Source: G965247475 sp965247475
GTDB lineage: Bacteria > Chloroflexota > UBA11872
Length of the DNA: 64,000 bases
Assembly: GCA_965247475.1 (NCBI GenBank)
Contig: OZ252016.1
Coordinates: 372,001 to 436,000, forward strand
Reading direction: 5' to 3'
In this document: in pieces, positions 9,635 to 20,627 of the stretch
Position numbering within the stretch: the first letter of the stretch is position 1
Layout: every line of letters begins with the position of its first letter
Position numbers and translations under genes: made by a program
Notes under the pieces: generated by a model
The model's database searches: none
What the model saw: the letters and a program-made list of their open reading frames with translations, nothing else
What the model was told of the DNA's origin: nothing

Positions 9635-10036
9635 TGGGACTCCAATGTGATGCAGCAGGCTTCAACACCACCATAGCAGGTGATGCCCAAATGCTTCGAG
9701 CGGATGGATGACGTAGTGTTATTTGCGGCTTTTGCACCCTTTGTCTCTGACACGCAGATTGTTCCAAAAGGTCGTTCGTGGTTGTGCTCGTGGCGGACGG
9801 GCGCGGAGCCGGAGACGCTACGGCGTGGCGAGGGGAATTCGTGAACGATCGTGCGCTTGTCGGGGAGGATGGCTGAGGGTCGCGGGCTAGGTTGCGCGCC
9901 AGACCATCCCACCCCAAACATCGGCCCTGAGCGACTGCCAGCAAGTGTCGCACGGGCTGAGGTACCGCGCCCGCGAGTCCCACGGCACCGCCAAGTCCCA
10001 CGTCCAAGCGCTACTGAGCCTGTTGCCCGGTCCCTC
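9635..10036. other. Intergenic stretch, no gene seen
   Basis: About 400 bases between two reverse-strand genes. Open frames on both strands are short and of arbitrary composition. I see no tRNA-like fold or IS end. Confidence 0.45.
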
Positions 10037-10378
10037 TCACGATGCCGACGCCGCGACCATGCCCGCCGTCAGCAGCCAGCTAGGCTGGCTGCTGACGGTG
10101 ACTAGATGGTTCAACCCCTGGCTGAGATAGAGGGCTGCAGCTAGGCCGACGAACGGCAGCGCCGTGAGCAGGCTTCGGGCGACCTGCCACCAGGCGTAGG
10201 TGAGGATCACGACTGCGCCGCCCGCCAGGGCGGCTTCCAGTCGCGGGCCCCCGGCGCCTATGGGCCCGCCGATCAACACGGTGCCGCTCCAACCCATCAA
10301 GCCCGCCGCAGCTATTGGGAGAGCCCGTACTCCGTTGCACCTCAGCGACTTCCACCGGCGCCGGACGAAATCACTCAC
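10037..10378 (-). CDS. Small integral membrane protein
   Basis: A 113-residue protein with a basic N-terminus (VRRRWKSLRC) followed by about four hydrophobic segments, including AVVILTYAWWQVARSLL and ALPFVGLAAALYL. The GTG start has AGGAGGAG eight bases upstream, a strong ribosome binding site that supports a real gene. No family is recognised. The last third of the reading frame contains a long perfect palindrome (10066-10098), unusual for coding sequence. Confidence 0.6.
   Translation of the reverse strand: MSDFVRRRWKSLRCNGVRALPIAAAGLMGWSGTVLIGGPIGAGGPRLEAALAGGAVVILTYAWWQVARSLLTALPFVGLAAALYLSQGLNHLVTVSSQPSWLLTAGMVAASAS
10066..10098. repeat. 15-base perfect inverted repeat with 3-base loop
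   Basis: CCGTCAGCAGCCAGC and its exact reverse complement are separated by TAG. The element lies in the 3' part of the small membrane protein frame. It could be a REP-like element, a transcription attenuator, or a terminator if the true gene ends earlier. Confidence 0.6.
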
Positions 10379-10496
10379 GCGGTGCTCCTCCTGACCTGCC
10401 GCCGGTCTGCGCGCCGGGGGCTATGTCAGTGATTCGATGAGCACATCCTTGGTCGCGGTCGTGGCGCTGGTGCTTGGAAGCCAGCGCGGGTTGGCT

Positions 10497-10862
10497 ACAG
10501 GTGGCCGGTGCGCAGGGACCTGTGCGGGCGGAGCTGGTTGGAGGTCCGCCGCCACTGCTCGATCAGGGCCTTCGCCTCCCGCAGGGCGTGGAAGATCTCC
10601 CGATCTAGGAGCTCGTCGCGAAGCTTGCCGTCGAAACCCTCGACCTAGCCGTTGTCCCAGGGGCTGCCGGGTTCGATGAAGAGGATCTGTACCCCGACCC
10701 GGTCAAGCCACGTGCGCACCTCCCGGGCCGTGAACCCGACCCGCTGGCCGAACGGACGTGCGCCGGCACGTTATGGCTCACGCAGCGCGTGGTGGCGCCG
10801 CGGAGCACGTCGTCGATGCGGAAGTGCGCGACCTCGATAGCGGGACACTGGCGAGTGGCTGC
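10497..10862 (-). pseudogene. IS3-family transposase remnant with internal stop
   Basis: The reverse strand reads FTAREVRTWLDRVGVQ, then FIEPGSPWDNG, a TAG stop in place of the usual Tyr codon, then VEGFDGKLRDELLDREI and QLRPHRSL. These are the last part of the IS3 DDE core including the Glu region. The upstream catalytic domain is missing. It is inactive and abuts the second tRNA-Leu locus. Confidence 0.82.
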
Positions 10863-10897
10863 GTCGAGCACCGCCAAGGGGAGCATCGGTCGGCCGT

Positions 10898-12274
<1,377 letters not shown>

Positions 12275-12489
12275 GGCGAGGCCTTCCCCAAACCGGAGGC
12301 GGTCAGGATAAACCTCGTGGACACGCCGCGCATCAGACGGTAACTGCGCGGGTTTCGCTTAGGGTCGACTCGAATGTCGGCGTTGTATCCTCGGATCGCG
12401 GATCCAGACCGGCGATACGAGCGGCGGGACAATGCGTGCGTCGCGCGGGTGAGCCTCGGGCGCCTGCCGCGTGTCCCTGGAGAAACCTG

Positions 12490-13884
12490 ATGCAACGACC
12501 CAACATAGTGCTGATCTTGGCCGACGACATGGGCTACGGCGACTTCGGGATCTTCAACGACGGTCCGGCTCGCACGCCGGTGCTGGACCAATTGGCGGGC
12601 GAGGGCATCTGCCTCACCCAGCACTACTCGGCCTCCTGTGCCTGCGCTCCGGCGCGCGCCTCGCTCATGACCGGCCGCTATCCGCACCGAACCGGCGCCA
12701 TCGACACCCTCACGATGCGCGGGCTCGACCGCCTGGCGCTGCGCGAGATTACGCTCGCCGACCACCTCAAGGCCGCCGGCTATGTCACCGGCTTGGTCGG
12801 CAAGTGGCACCTGGGCTCGCTGGACCCGCGCTACCACCCCAACGCCCGCGGCTTCGATGAGTTCGCGGGCTTCCGCGGACCCCAGCAGGACTACTACCGG
12901 TGGCGGCTCGAGCGCAACGGCACATTCGAGACCGCCGACGGCCGCTACCTCACCGATGTTCTGACCGAGGAGGCTGTTCGGTTCATCGGCGGCCATCGGC
13001 ACGAGCCCTTCTTCTTGTACCTTGCCTACAACGCACCGCACGTCCCTCTGCAGGCGCCTCCCGAGGACGTGCAGCCCTACCTCGACGCGGGGCTGATCCC
13101 CGCTGTGGCGCTGACCTACGCCATGAACCAGCGTATGGACGCCGGGATCGGGCGGGTCAGGGAGACGCTCGACCGCTATCACCTGGCCGAGAACACCATC
13201 GTGCTGTTCACCAGCGACAACGGTCCGATGATGTCAGAAGACCCCCTCGACTTGACCGGCGAGCTGGGGAGCACCGTCCGCTTCAACTGCGGGTTCAACG
13301 GGTCGAAGGGCCGGGTCCATGAGGGTGGCATCCGCGTGCCCATGATCGTGGGTTGGCCGGCCGGATTGGAAGCGGGCCAGCACATCGACGGCTTGGTGCA
13401 CTTCACCGACTGGCTACCCACGCTGCTGGCGGCGGCAGGGGTAGACCCACTGACCAGCCCGCCGCTGGACGGCCACAACGTGCTTCCACAACTGCGGGGC
13501 GAGCAGCCCGGCAAGCCGCCGCGCCGGTTCTGGCAGTGGAACCGTTACACGCCGTTGGTGGAGTACAACGCGGCCGTGCGGGACGGCAACTGGAAACTGG
13601 TGCGGCCACGTGTCGAGGCTGCCCAGCAGGAGGATCCCGCAGACTACCAAATGGGGCTCGCGATGATGTACGAGCCGGAGCTGGTCACCGACATCCGTCG
13701 CGGCCCCGAGCCGGCCCGCGAGCTGCCGCCGCCTCCGCCGCCGCAGCTCTACAACCTCGCCGACGACCCGCTGGAACGGCACGATCTGGCGGCGGCGGAA
13801 CCTCCGCGCACCGCGCGCCTACTGCGTGAGCTGGAAACCTGGTTCGAGGAGGTCGAAGCCGAGCGGCGCAGCATCGCCGAGTGA
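12490..13884 (+). CDS. Type I sulfatase
   Basis: A 464-residue arylsulfatase-family enzyme hydrolysing sulfate esters. It starts RPNIVLILADDMGYGD with the metal-binding Asp pair, and has the formylglycine motif C-A-P-A-R with Cys52 as the residue to be oxidised, followed by ASLMTGRYPHRTG. Later landmarks are VGKWHLG and FTSDNG with the remaining metal ligands. No signal peptide is seen from the ATG at 12490, which begins at the usual position before the first strand, so the enzyme may be cytoplasmic. The gene is divergent from tnpB. Substrate is unknown. Confidence 0.92.
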   Translation: MQRPNIVLILADDMGYGDFGIFNDGPARTPVLDQLAGEGICLTQHYSASCACAPARASLMTGRYPHRTGAIDTLTMRGLDRLALREITLADHLKAAGYVTGLVGKWHLGSLDPRYHPNARGFDEFAGFRGPQQDYYRWRLERNGTFETADGRYLTDVLTEEAVRFIGGHRHEPFFLYLAYNAPHVPLQAPPEDVQPYLDAGLIPAVALTYAMNQRMDAGIGRVRETLDRYHLAENTIVLFTSDNGPMMSEDPLDLTGELGSTVRFNCGFNGSKGRVHEGGIRVPMIVGWPAGLEAGQHIDGLVHFTDWLPTLLAAAGVDPLTSPPLDGHNVLPQLRGEQPGKPPRRFWQWNRYTPLVEYNAAVRDGNWKLVRPRVEAAQQEDPADYQMGLAMMYEPELVTDIRRGPEPARELPPPPPPQLYNLADDPLERHDLAAAEPPRTARLLRELETWFEEVEAERRSIAE

Positions 13885-14260
13885 GACCTACCTCGATGCC
13901 AGCTCCGTCCCGCAGGCGCTCGCCAAGCGCGTGGCGGGCGAGTTCGGCGATCCGTTCGTCGCCGCCAACGCCGCCACCTACCACGGCAGTAGCTTCTACG
14001 TCCCGGCCGGGTTCCACGGCCGGATCGGGACGCGCTTTGCCTGGTCGCTGATTTCCACGCCGGCTCACCCGGGCACGCTCGGGATCGCGCACGGAGAGGA
14101 CGACCAGAACCGAAGCGTGTTCGCGACCGCCGAGAGCCAAGGTGTCCTGGAGGAGTCCGCCAAGTGGGTCGTCCCCAATCGCCGTCGACGAGCTCGTCAC
14201 GCTGATGCAGCAGGACATGGCCCCGATCCTGGAGGGATCGGAGCCGCCGGCCACTCGCGT
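13885..14260 (+). pseudogene. Degenerate coding stretch after the sulfatase, unknown family
   Basis: Forward-strand protein-like sequence is spread over two frames. One reads GDPFVAANAATYHGSSFYV and on to FATAESQGVLEE, and the continuation IAVDELVTLMQQDMAPILEG is in another frame after about 14160. Composition is more protein-like than neighbouring shadows. There is no good start. I do not recognise the family and it may be noise; if real it is a frameshifted remnant. Confidence 0.3.
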
Positions 14261-14432
14261 TGCACCGGTCCGACCAGTCCGCCGTCACTCTGTGAGTTCA
14301 TGGCCACGAGGACAGCCGACCCGCGCCGGAACACGTAGGAGCCGCGCGGATCGGATAATGATGCCCGGTCCATTCTGATTGGTGGGCAGCGGTGGCTCGG
14401 TTGCCTGAGTTCGGCCGGGAGGAGATCTAGCG

Positions 14433-14983
14433 ATGCGAGCGATCGGCTGGCGCAGCTGCGTGACACTGGTGGCGTTCGCGACCCTGGCCCTGCTGGTCGC
14501 GTGCGGCGCGACCGTGACTGGAGACGAACCGGGGCAGTTCTCCGTCGCGACCGGTCGAATGTTGACAGAGCCCGACGTGATCCTCACCGAAGCCGACGCC
14601 GGCAAGACCATCAAGACCCCGACATTCCAAACCGACATCGGCCTGCCGGACAAGCAAGGCGTGATCCTCACGCTGGAGGGCGACGACGCCTCGACGCTGC
14701 GCTGGCGCTTCGCGACGAAGCCGGACCCGTTCCTGGTGGAGTGGTACAAGGTCGAAGGCCAGCCGGCCTTCGAGACCGGGGATCTGATCGGCGACCCTGC
14801 AGTGGCGACGAAGGTCCTAGAGTTCCGGCCCGCCGTCGTCGGAGACACCACCTTCGTGCTGGAACTCGACGAGCGGGACCCCGCAGATCGAACCGGCGAG
14901 CCGGCCAAACGCCTGGAGTACACCTTCGTCGTCTGCTACGAGCCGGACATTTCAATCGCTACACCTCAGCTAGAGCCATTGTC

Positions 14984-15005
<22 letters not shown>
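14433..15005 (+). CDS. Small lipoprotein, possibly I42/chagasin-like fold (paralog B)
   Basis: A 190-residue lipoprotein with a hydrophobic signal and lipobox ALLVAC near residue 25. The mature domain parallels the protein at 4.8 kb along its entire length: TEADAGKTI against TESDAGRVI, GLPDKQGVILTLEGDDAST against its GLPNKKGPRIQLSGDDAST, then FETGDLIGDPA and RDPADRTGEPAKRL. It ends with two Cys residues that paralog A lacks. GGAGGAG lies about 10 bases before the ATG. Like its paralog it sits after a catabolic enzyme gene. Function is unknown; a cell-surface inhibitor or binding role is inference. Confidence 0.8.
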
Positions 15006-16048
<1,043 letters not shown>

Positions 16049-16154
16049 GCACGCGTTTCCCCATCGCACGCCACGTGCACCGTGTGAATGGCGCCGTAAC
16101 CAGACAGCAATTGTGCGCTCTACGCTCGGGGTCGACTCGAAGCAAGCACAGCGC

Positions 16155-17399
16155 TTACGCCCCTCTCCTTGCCAAGGAGAGGGGCACGGGTTCGAATCCC
16201 GTCTTCCGCTCCAATGGGGTCTCCCAAACCTGTTGAGACCCCTCAGCCGAAGGGGTCCGGGTCATCCCCGCGTCATCCCGGTGTCCGGAAATGTAGGCGT
16301 CGAGGTCCCGCGCCGCCGCCCTTTGCGAGGTCGGGAGGGCGTGGGCGTAGAGATTCGCGGTCGTGGTTTTGTCCCGGTGACCCAGCCGCTCGCTCACCAC
16401 CGGAAGCGCGTGGCCCCGCGCCAGCAGCAAGGTGGCGTGCGTGTGGCGCAGGTCGTGCAGCCGGGTGCTCGTGGAAAGCCCTGCGCGCCTGAGCGCCGCC
16501 TTGACCCACCGGTACAGTGTGCTGACCTGCAGCGGCCGGCCCATGGCGTCGGCGAACACCAGGTCCCGGTCGCCGTAGTCATCGCCCAGCAGGTGGCGTA
16601 CCGCCGCCTGCCGCGCGTGTTGCTGCCGCAGGGCCGCCAGGCCGAACGGACCAAGCTCCACGATGCGCACCTGGTGGGTCTTGGTCGGTCCGAGCACGAG
16701 TCCCTGGCCCGGTACTGGCGTTAGGCTGCCGCGCACCACCACGAGGCCGCGGTCGAAGTCGACATCTGCCCAGCGCAGACCCAGAAGCTCACCGCGTCGC
16801 AGCCCGCCGAGCACGGCGAGCACCAGCAACGGGTAGATCGGCTCGGCCTCATTGGTCGCCAACAGACGCTGCACCGCAGGTTGGTCGAGTACGGTGACGG
16901 CGCGTTTGGGGATGCGCGGCAGTTCGACGGCATCGGCTGCGTTGCGGGGCGTGAGCTGCCATGTCACCGCTTGGGCCAGCGATTTGTGGATGACTGCATG
17001 GATCAAATGCACCGTGGCCGGCGCGAAGCCCTGCTCGAGTGCGCCGTCGCATAGGCGCTGAATGTCGGCCGGGACGATCCGGCGCAGGGGCAGATGTCCT
17101 AGCTCGGGATTCACGTGTCGGGCCACGATGCCCGCGTACCGAGCATGTGTGCCAGGCCGCTTGTGCAACCGCACATGCGGCAGCCAGCGCTCGTGCAGGT
17201 AGCCGCCCAGCGAGGTGCGACCGGCGCTTGCCGCTACCCCGAGTTCGACCTCGCGTTCAAGCTCGGAGGCGACGCGCTGGGCGTCACGACGCGTGCCCCT
17301 GACGGTACGTGATCGATAGCGCTTACGTCCCGTGTCGTCGCGCCCGTCGTAGACCCGGACGCGCCATGTGGCGCGCCGAATGCGTTGGATTGAAGCCAT
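16155..17399 (-). CDS. Tyrosine recombinase (integrase) ending inside a tRNA-Gly half
   Basis: A 414-residue phage-type integrase. It has an N-terminal SAM-like core-binding domain, and a catalytic domain with LRRGELLGLRW (Arg I), HDLRHTHAT (His-x-x-Arg) and GHRDKTTTANLYAH (His and nucleophilic Tyr). The start is the ATG at 17399; the frame is open further up but that part belongs to the excisionase shadow. The last ~20 residues and the stop are encoded by the tRNA-Gly 3' half at 16158-16213, so integration or excision would change the C-terminus. It should catalyse site-specific integration of the element to its right. Confidence 0.93.
   Translation of the reverse strand: MASIQRIRRATWRVRVYDGRDDTGRKRYRSRTVRGTRRDAQRVASELEREVELGVAASAGRTSLGGYLHERWLPHVRLHKRPGTHARYAGIVARHVNPELGHLPLRRIVPADIQRLCDGALEQGFAPATVHLIHAVIHKSLAQAVTWQLTPRNAADAVELPRIPKRAVTVLDQPAVQRLLATNEAEPIYPLLVLAVLGGLRRGELLGLRWADVDFDRGLVVVRGSLTPVPGQGLVLGPTKTHQVRIVELGPFGLAALRQQHARQAAVRHLLGDDYGDRDLVFADAMGRPLQVSTLYRWVKAALRRAGLSTSTRLHDLRHTHATLLLARGHALPVVSERLGHRDKTTTANLYAHALPTSQRAAARDLDAYISGHRDDAGMTRTPSAEGSQQVWETPLERKTGFEPVPLSLARRGA
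16158..16213 (+). repeat. tRNA-Gly (GCC) 3' half, probable attachment site
   Basis: The forward strand reads as the anticodon arm (TCTCC-TTGCCAA-GGAGA, anticodon GCC), variable region, T arm ACGGG-TTCGAAT-CCCGT and 3' acceptor CTTCCGC followed by an encoded TCCA. The 5' half is missing: no GCGGAAG acceptor partner occurs in the bases upstream. Lying at the 3' end of an integrase gene, it is best read as an att core of an integrated element. Confidence 0.82.
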
Positions 17400-17410
17400 G
17401 GATTCACCAC

Positions 17411-17638
17411 CTATGGATTGATGTCCGGGATGTCGGGATGCACATCGGCCGGATCTAGGTTGTTGATCAGCCGCATGAGCGCGGCATATGGAATGCGGAT
17501 GTGCCGACCGACTCGGAGCGATGGGATCGTGCCGTCCTGCACCGCGCGGCGCACGGCCTTCGGACCGGTGCGAAGCAGCTCGGCCGCCTCGTCGACGGTG
17601 ATGACCGCCGGTGGGTCGGCAGCGGCGGTCGGTGTCAT
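17411..17638 (-). CDS. Excisionase-like HTH protein
   Basis: A 75-residue protein with a MerR/excisionase type winged helix: ITVDEAAELLRTGPKAVRRAV followed by DGTIPSLRVGRHIRIPYAAL, the usual layout of HTH_17 proteins. It lies 11 bases upstream of the integrase start on the same strand, the standard int-xis arrangement, and probably directs excision or regulates int. The ATG at 17638 is preferred; upstream codons fall in a low-complexity repeat. Confidence 0.87.
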   Translation of the reverse strand: MTPTAAADPPAVITVDEAAELLRTGPKAVRRAVQDGTIPSLRVGRHIRIPYAALMRLINNLDPADVHPDIPDINP

Positions 17639-17645
17639 CGTGAAT

Positions 17646-17682
17646 CGCCGCTTCGCCGCTTCGCCGCTTCGCCGCTTCGCCG
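17646..17682. repeat. Tandem 9-base repeat upstream of the excisionase gene
   Basis: Four consecutive copies of CGCTTCGCC lie just before the excisionase start. They could be binding sites for the excisionase or integrase, or a slippage product. Confidence 0.6.
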
Positions 17683-18235
17683 GCCGTCGCCGAGCCCGAG
17701 CGTGGAGAGCCGCGAATCGTCGCGCGGATGCGGGCCGGCCTCTGGGTCGGGGAGCGATACGCGACCGGCGTCTGCCGCCGCAACTGTGCCTGGGCGGCTG
17801 GCGGCGTGTTGCGATCCGGCGGTCAACGTCGGGCAATTCCTGCCGATGGACGTCGCAGAGCAACTTCCGTGGCGCATTGCCGCCTTCGGTTTCGTCCGTA
17901 TGTCACAACTGTAAGCAGCCTCCCGCATTGGCGAAATGAAGGATTCCGTAGCTGTTCGGCGGACATTTGCGCGGCAGATGCAGCCTGCACGGCGGATCGC
18001 GCGCGCAGGATTTTGGTTGGGTGGGTCCCGGGTGGAGCCTACTTTGCTCGTCTCAAGCACCTATTGCCGGTCCCGTGTCGGGAGTCGAACGTCGTTGCGC
18101 GGCCGATGGCGTGGGTTGGTGAAGTTCGAGGGTGTCGTGTGGTGGCCACATTTGCCCTGAAGCGGCTACCGATGCGAGCCGTCGACGCGTCTGCACCAGC
18201 AGGCTTGGCCGCGTGAACCCCGCCGTCCTCAATGG
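17683..18235. other. Intergenic stretch, no convincing gene
   Basis: About 550 bases within the integrative element. Open frames on both strands have arginine/serine-rich shadow composition. It could hold the replication or control region of the element, but no direct evidence is seen. Confidence 0.4.
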
Positions 18236-18658
18236 CTACTGCATCAGACCTTGCTCCTTGAGGCTCACGGCCCCGTCGCCGCCGATGACCACGTGGTCCA
18301 CGATCTGAATCCCCAGCAGGTCCACCGGCTGCATCGCCTCGTGGCCTTCGACGGTCCGCAGCTCCCGGTGGGCGTAGCGCGACGCCTCGGTCGCGCACAG
18401 CGACTTGCCCGTTCCCCGCGGGCCGCAGAACGTGGCGCCCTCGACCCGCCGCGTCCGCGCCTCCAGCACGTCCCCCCGCAGGCCCATCACGACGGCCTCC
18501 ATCAGCGGCACCGCCCAGGGCGCCGGGCCTTCGCGCCTCCTGGCCTGGGCCGGCAGCGGCTCGTGGGTCTGTATCCACGGCGCCAGCGGCGTGGCCTCCT
18601 TGCCATGCAGCAGCTGCTCCCGAATTTCCCAGCCATGGACGTTGCGTTGACGTGCCAT
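18236..18658 (-). CDS. Truncated AAA/MoxR-like ATPase N-terminus
   Basis: A 140-residue protein with a Walker A motif GPRGTGKS near residue 78, preceded by VPLMEAVVMGLRGDVLEART (a helical lead-in as in MoxR proteins) and followed by EGHEAMQPVDLLGIQIVD, which resembles the D-L-L-G step of AAA_5 ATPases. It then stops, with no Walker B, sensor or lid. A complete MoxR domain is about twice this length. It may be a pseudogene or a stand-alone P-loop fragment. It lies in the element operon direction. Confidence 0.55.
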   Translation of the reverse strand: MARQRNVHGWEIREQLLHGKEATPLAPWIQTHEPLPAQARRREGPAPWAVPLMEAVVMGLRGDVLEARTRRVEGATFCGPRGTGKSLCATEASRYAHRELRTVEGHEAMQPVDLLGIQIVDHVVIGGDGAVSLKEQGLMQ

Positions 18659-18771
18659 CGGGTACCTCCCGTTCTTCCGTGTCGTGGAACGCCCGCGCGG
18701 GCCCGGCCCTCGGAGCCGGCACCACCCGCGCGGGCGCCGCCCCTCGCCGGGGCCTTCTCGAATCCGGGCGC

Positions 18772-19425
18772 TCAGCTCAGCGCGGCGCCCGCCGGTTCCA
18801 CCAGCACCTGCTGGGTGAGCTCTGCGATCCAGGCGGCCGCGGTGCGCCGGTCCAGCCGGCGGATGTCGCAGCCGTAGCGCGCAGGCGCGGCGGTCAGAAC
18901 ATCCAGGCCCAAGCGGTCGCCGAGCAGCCGCAGCGCCTTCAGCTGGATGGGGAGCAGATCCTCAGCCGCGGAAGCGGTGGCGGGTGCCGCCGTGTGTGGC
19001 ACCGGCTCACCGCGCACTTGCCGGCGGGCTCCGCGCGGGCGGTCGATCCAGTCGGGGTCCACCGCCACCCGGTGCCAGGTGCCGCGCGCGACATGCGCCG
19101 GGCGCACCCCGCCCGTCAACTGCCGGATGGCGGCCGCCGCTTGCCGGCGGGTGATATCGCCCACCGCCACGCCGAAGCGCACCGGCAGCTCCCGCCGCCA
19201 GTCGGCGCCGAGCAGCTCCGCCAGCAGGGTGAGCTGCCGGTTGCGCGCCGGCCGCTCCCCATACGGCACCTTCCGAGCGACGCTCGTTTCAGGCCGCTCG
19301 CAATCAGCGGCCGGCGCCGAGTGGCCGACCGCGCTCGTCATCTTCGTGGGGGCCGTCACGAGCCCGCCACGCCGAAACATGCGCCGCACTGCCTGAGGCA
19401 GCAGACGCCCTGAACCTGGGAACAC
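18772..19425 (-). CDS. Element protein with two helical repeats, function unknown
   Basis: A 217-residue protein with two copies of a small helical unit: GDITRRQAAAAIRQLTGG near residue 100 and RLDRRTAAAWIAELTQQ near the C-terminus, each preceded by a LxLLxxxLG helix. Such units recur in phage and plasmid proteins annotated as DNA-binding or unknown. A central Trp-containing segment TWHRVAVDPDWID separates them. The start is uncertain; an internal Met at about residue 29 is possible. It is co-directional with the integrase and likely an element-borne gene. Confidence 0.5.
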   Translation of the reverse strand: MFPGSGRLLPQAVRRMFRRGGLVTAPTKMTSAVGHSAPAADCERPETSVARKVPYGERPARNRQLTLLAELLGADWRRELPVRFGVAVGDITRRQAAAAIRQLTGGVRPAHVARGTWHRVAVDPDWIDRPRGARRQVRGEPVPHTAAPATASAAEDLLPIQLKALRLLGDRLGLDVLTAAPARYGCDIRRLDRRTAAAWIAELTQQVLVEPAGAALS

Positions 19426-20213
19426 GACGCTCCTCCTCTGCCCTTCGAGGGCATGCAGGCCCGCCGACGTCTCATTACGCCGACTTCGAACCTCGACGCC
19501 CTGAGCGACCTCCCAGCGCTCCGGCGTCCTAGCTCTCGCGAACCGGGCAACCTCCCGTCACCCGGTCGCACCAATCCTTGTCGCGGGCCCGCGGCGGTTA
19601 TCTGTTGCGCGGGGGTCGCGACAGAGAAAGCATGCCGAGGATCTGCCGGGGCGCCTATCCAGGTTTCCGTAAACGTGGCGACCCCCGGCAGCAAGGCCAC
19701 CGGCAGGACCAGGCATCGGGCGTCGCCGTTGTCCCCAAAGTCGCGATTGGTTACCGCGACTGACACCCCTCATCGGTACTTGGCACGCCTTCACCCACGC
19801 CAGCTAGCCGCGAGAGGTCGGGGTATGCGCGACAGCCAGATAAACGGGATGGGCACATCTTTGCGGGGCTGCGAGTGCCAGTCGCTCAGCACACTCGCCA
19901 ACGACAAGCGGTCGGACGAACTCCCTACCGTTCCTGATAGCCGCGCTGACGACGAGATTCACATCCAGCGTCATGACTCCCAGAAATGGTCGTTCAGGCC
20001 GGTGGGGCCTGACGGCATGCGGGATCGTCCGAGTCGCAGGTGCGGCGTTTCGGCTTGACTGTCTCCTGGCGGATGCTGCTACGGCAGCCGGCACTGCCGG
20101 TCAACCGATCCGGCTTTCGGGTCAATGCTGGTGCCTTACAGACTCTTGCCCGAGGCGCGCCCCTGCGGTACTAAAGTGGGAGACAGCGCCATACGGTCGA
20201 GGACATCAGTGCG
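19426..20213. other. Intergenic stretch, no convincing gene
   Basis: About 790 bases without a persuasive gene. A reverse frame at 19356-19766 begins MSVAVTNRDFGDNGD but ends in Arg/Cys-rich shadow sequence and overlaps the previous gene, so I did not call it. The last 40 bases should hold the promoter of the antitoxin. Confidence 0.4.
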
Positions 20214-20627
20214 ATGAGCCGGCACCTCTCGGTCCGCATCGGCGATGAAGTCTTCGCACAGCTGGAGGCGCAGAGCCAGCGAAACGGGCAATCACGATCA
20301 GCAGTCGCCAGGCAGTTGCTCGAGGAGGGGCTGCGAATGGAGCAACATCCCAGGATCGTGTTCCGTTCGGGTCCCGGCGGGCGACGCGCGGGGTTGATCG
20401 ACGGGCCCGACGTGTGGGAGGTCGTACGCGCGCTCCGAGGAGTGGATACCGGCAGTGCCGACAGCCTGGCGGATATCGGCGAGTGGACGGGGCTAACGGT
20501 TGATCAGATACGAGCCGCGCTGCGCTACTACACCGACGAGGTCAGGGCCCGGATTCGGCGAGTAGAGGAGGAGGCTGAGCGCGCCGAGGTCCAGTGGCGA
20601 CGGGAGCAGGAATTGCTCGGCAGGTGA
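20214..20627 (+). CDS. Ribbon-helix-helix antitoxin with C-terminal DUF433-like domain
   Basis: A 137-residue protein. It starts with an RHH fold, RHLSVRIGDEVFAQLEAQS followed by SAVARQLLEEGL, then a middle segment RAGLIDGPDVWEVVRALRG and GLTVDQIRAALRYYTD, as in antitoxins partnered with PIN-like DUF5615 toxins. The final 30 residues form a charged helix. Its stop overlaps the GTG start of the toxin gene by GTGA, the usual translational coupling in toxin-antitoxin pairs. Since the toxin is truncated, the antitoxin is probably an orphan. Confidence 0.82.
   Translation: MSRHLSVRIGDEVFAQLEAQSQRNGQSRSAVARQLLEEGLRMEQHPRIVFRSGPGGRRAGLIDGPDVWEVVRALRGVDTGSADSLADIGEWTGLTVDQIRAALRYYTDEVRARIRRVEEEAERAEVQWRREQELLGR

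Noticed and set aside
16158..16213. Complete tRNA-Gly gene
   Set aside because: No 5' acceptor partner or D arm exists in the bases upstream of the anticodon arm.
17400..17783. N-terminal extension of the integrase
   Set aside because: It is Arg/Pro-rich translation of the excisionase gene in another frame; the integrase family begins at the ATG at 17399.
19356..19766. Reverse frame starting MSVAVTNRDFGDNGD
   Set aside because: The first half is protein-like but the second half is Arg/Cys-rich noise overlapping the next gene; support is too weak to call.
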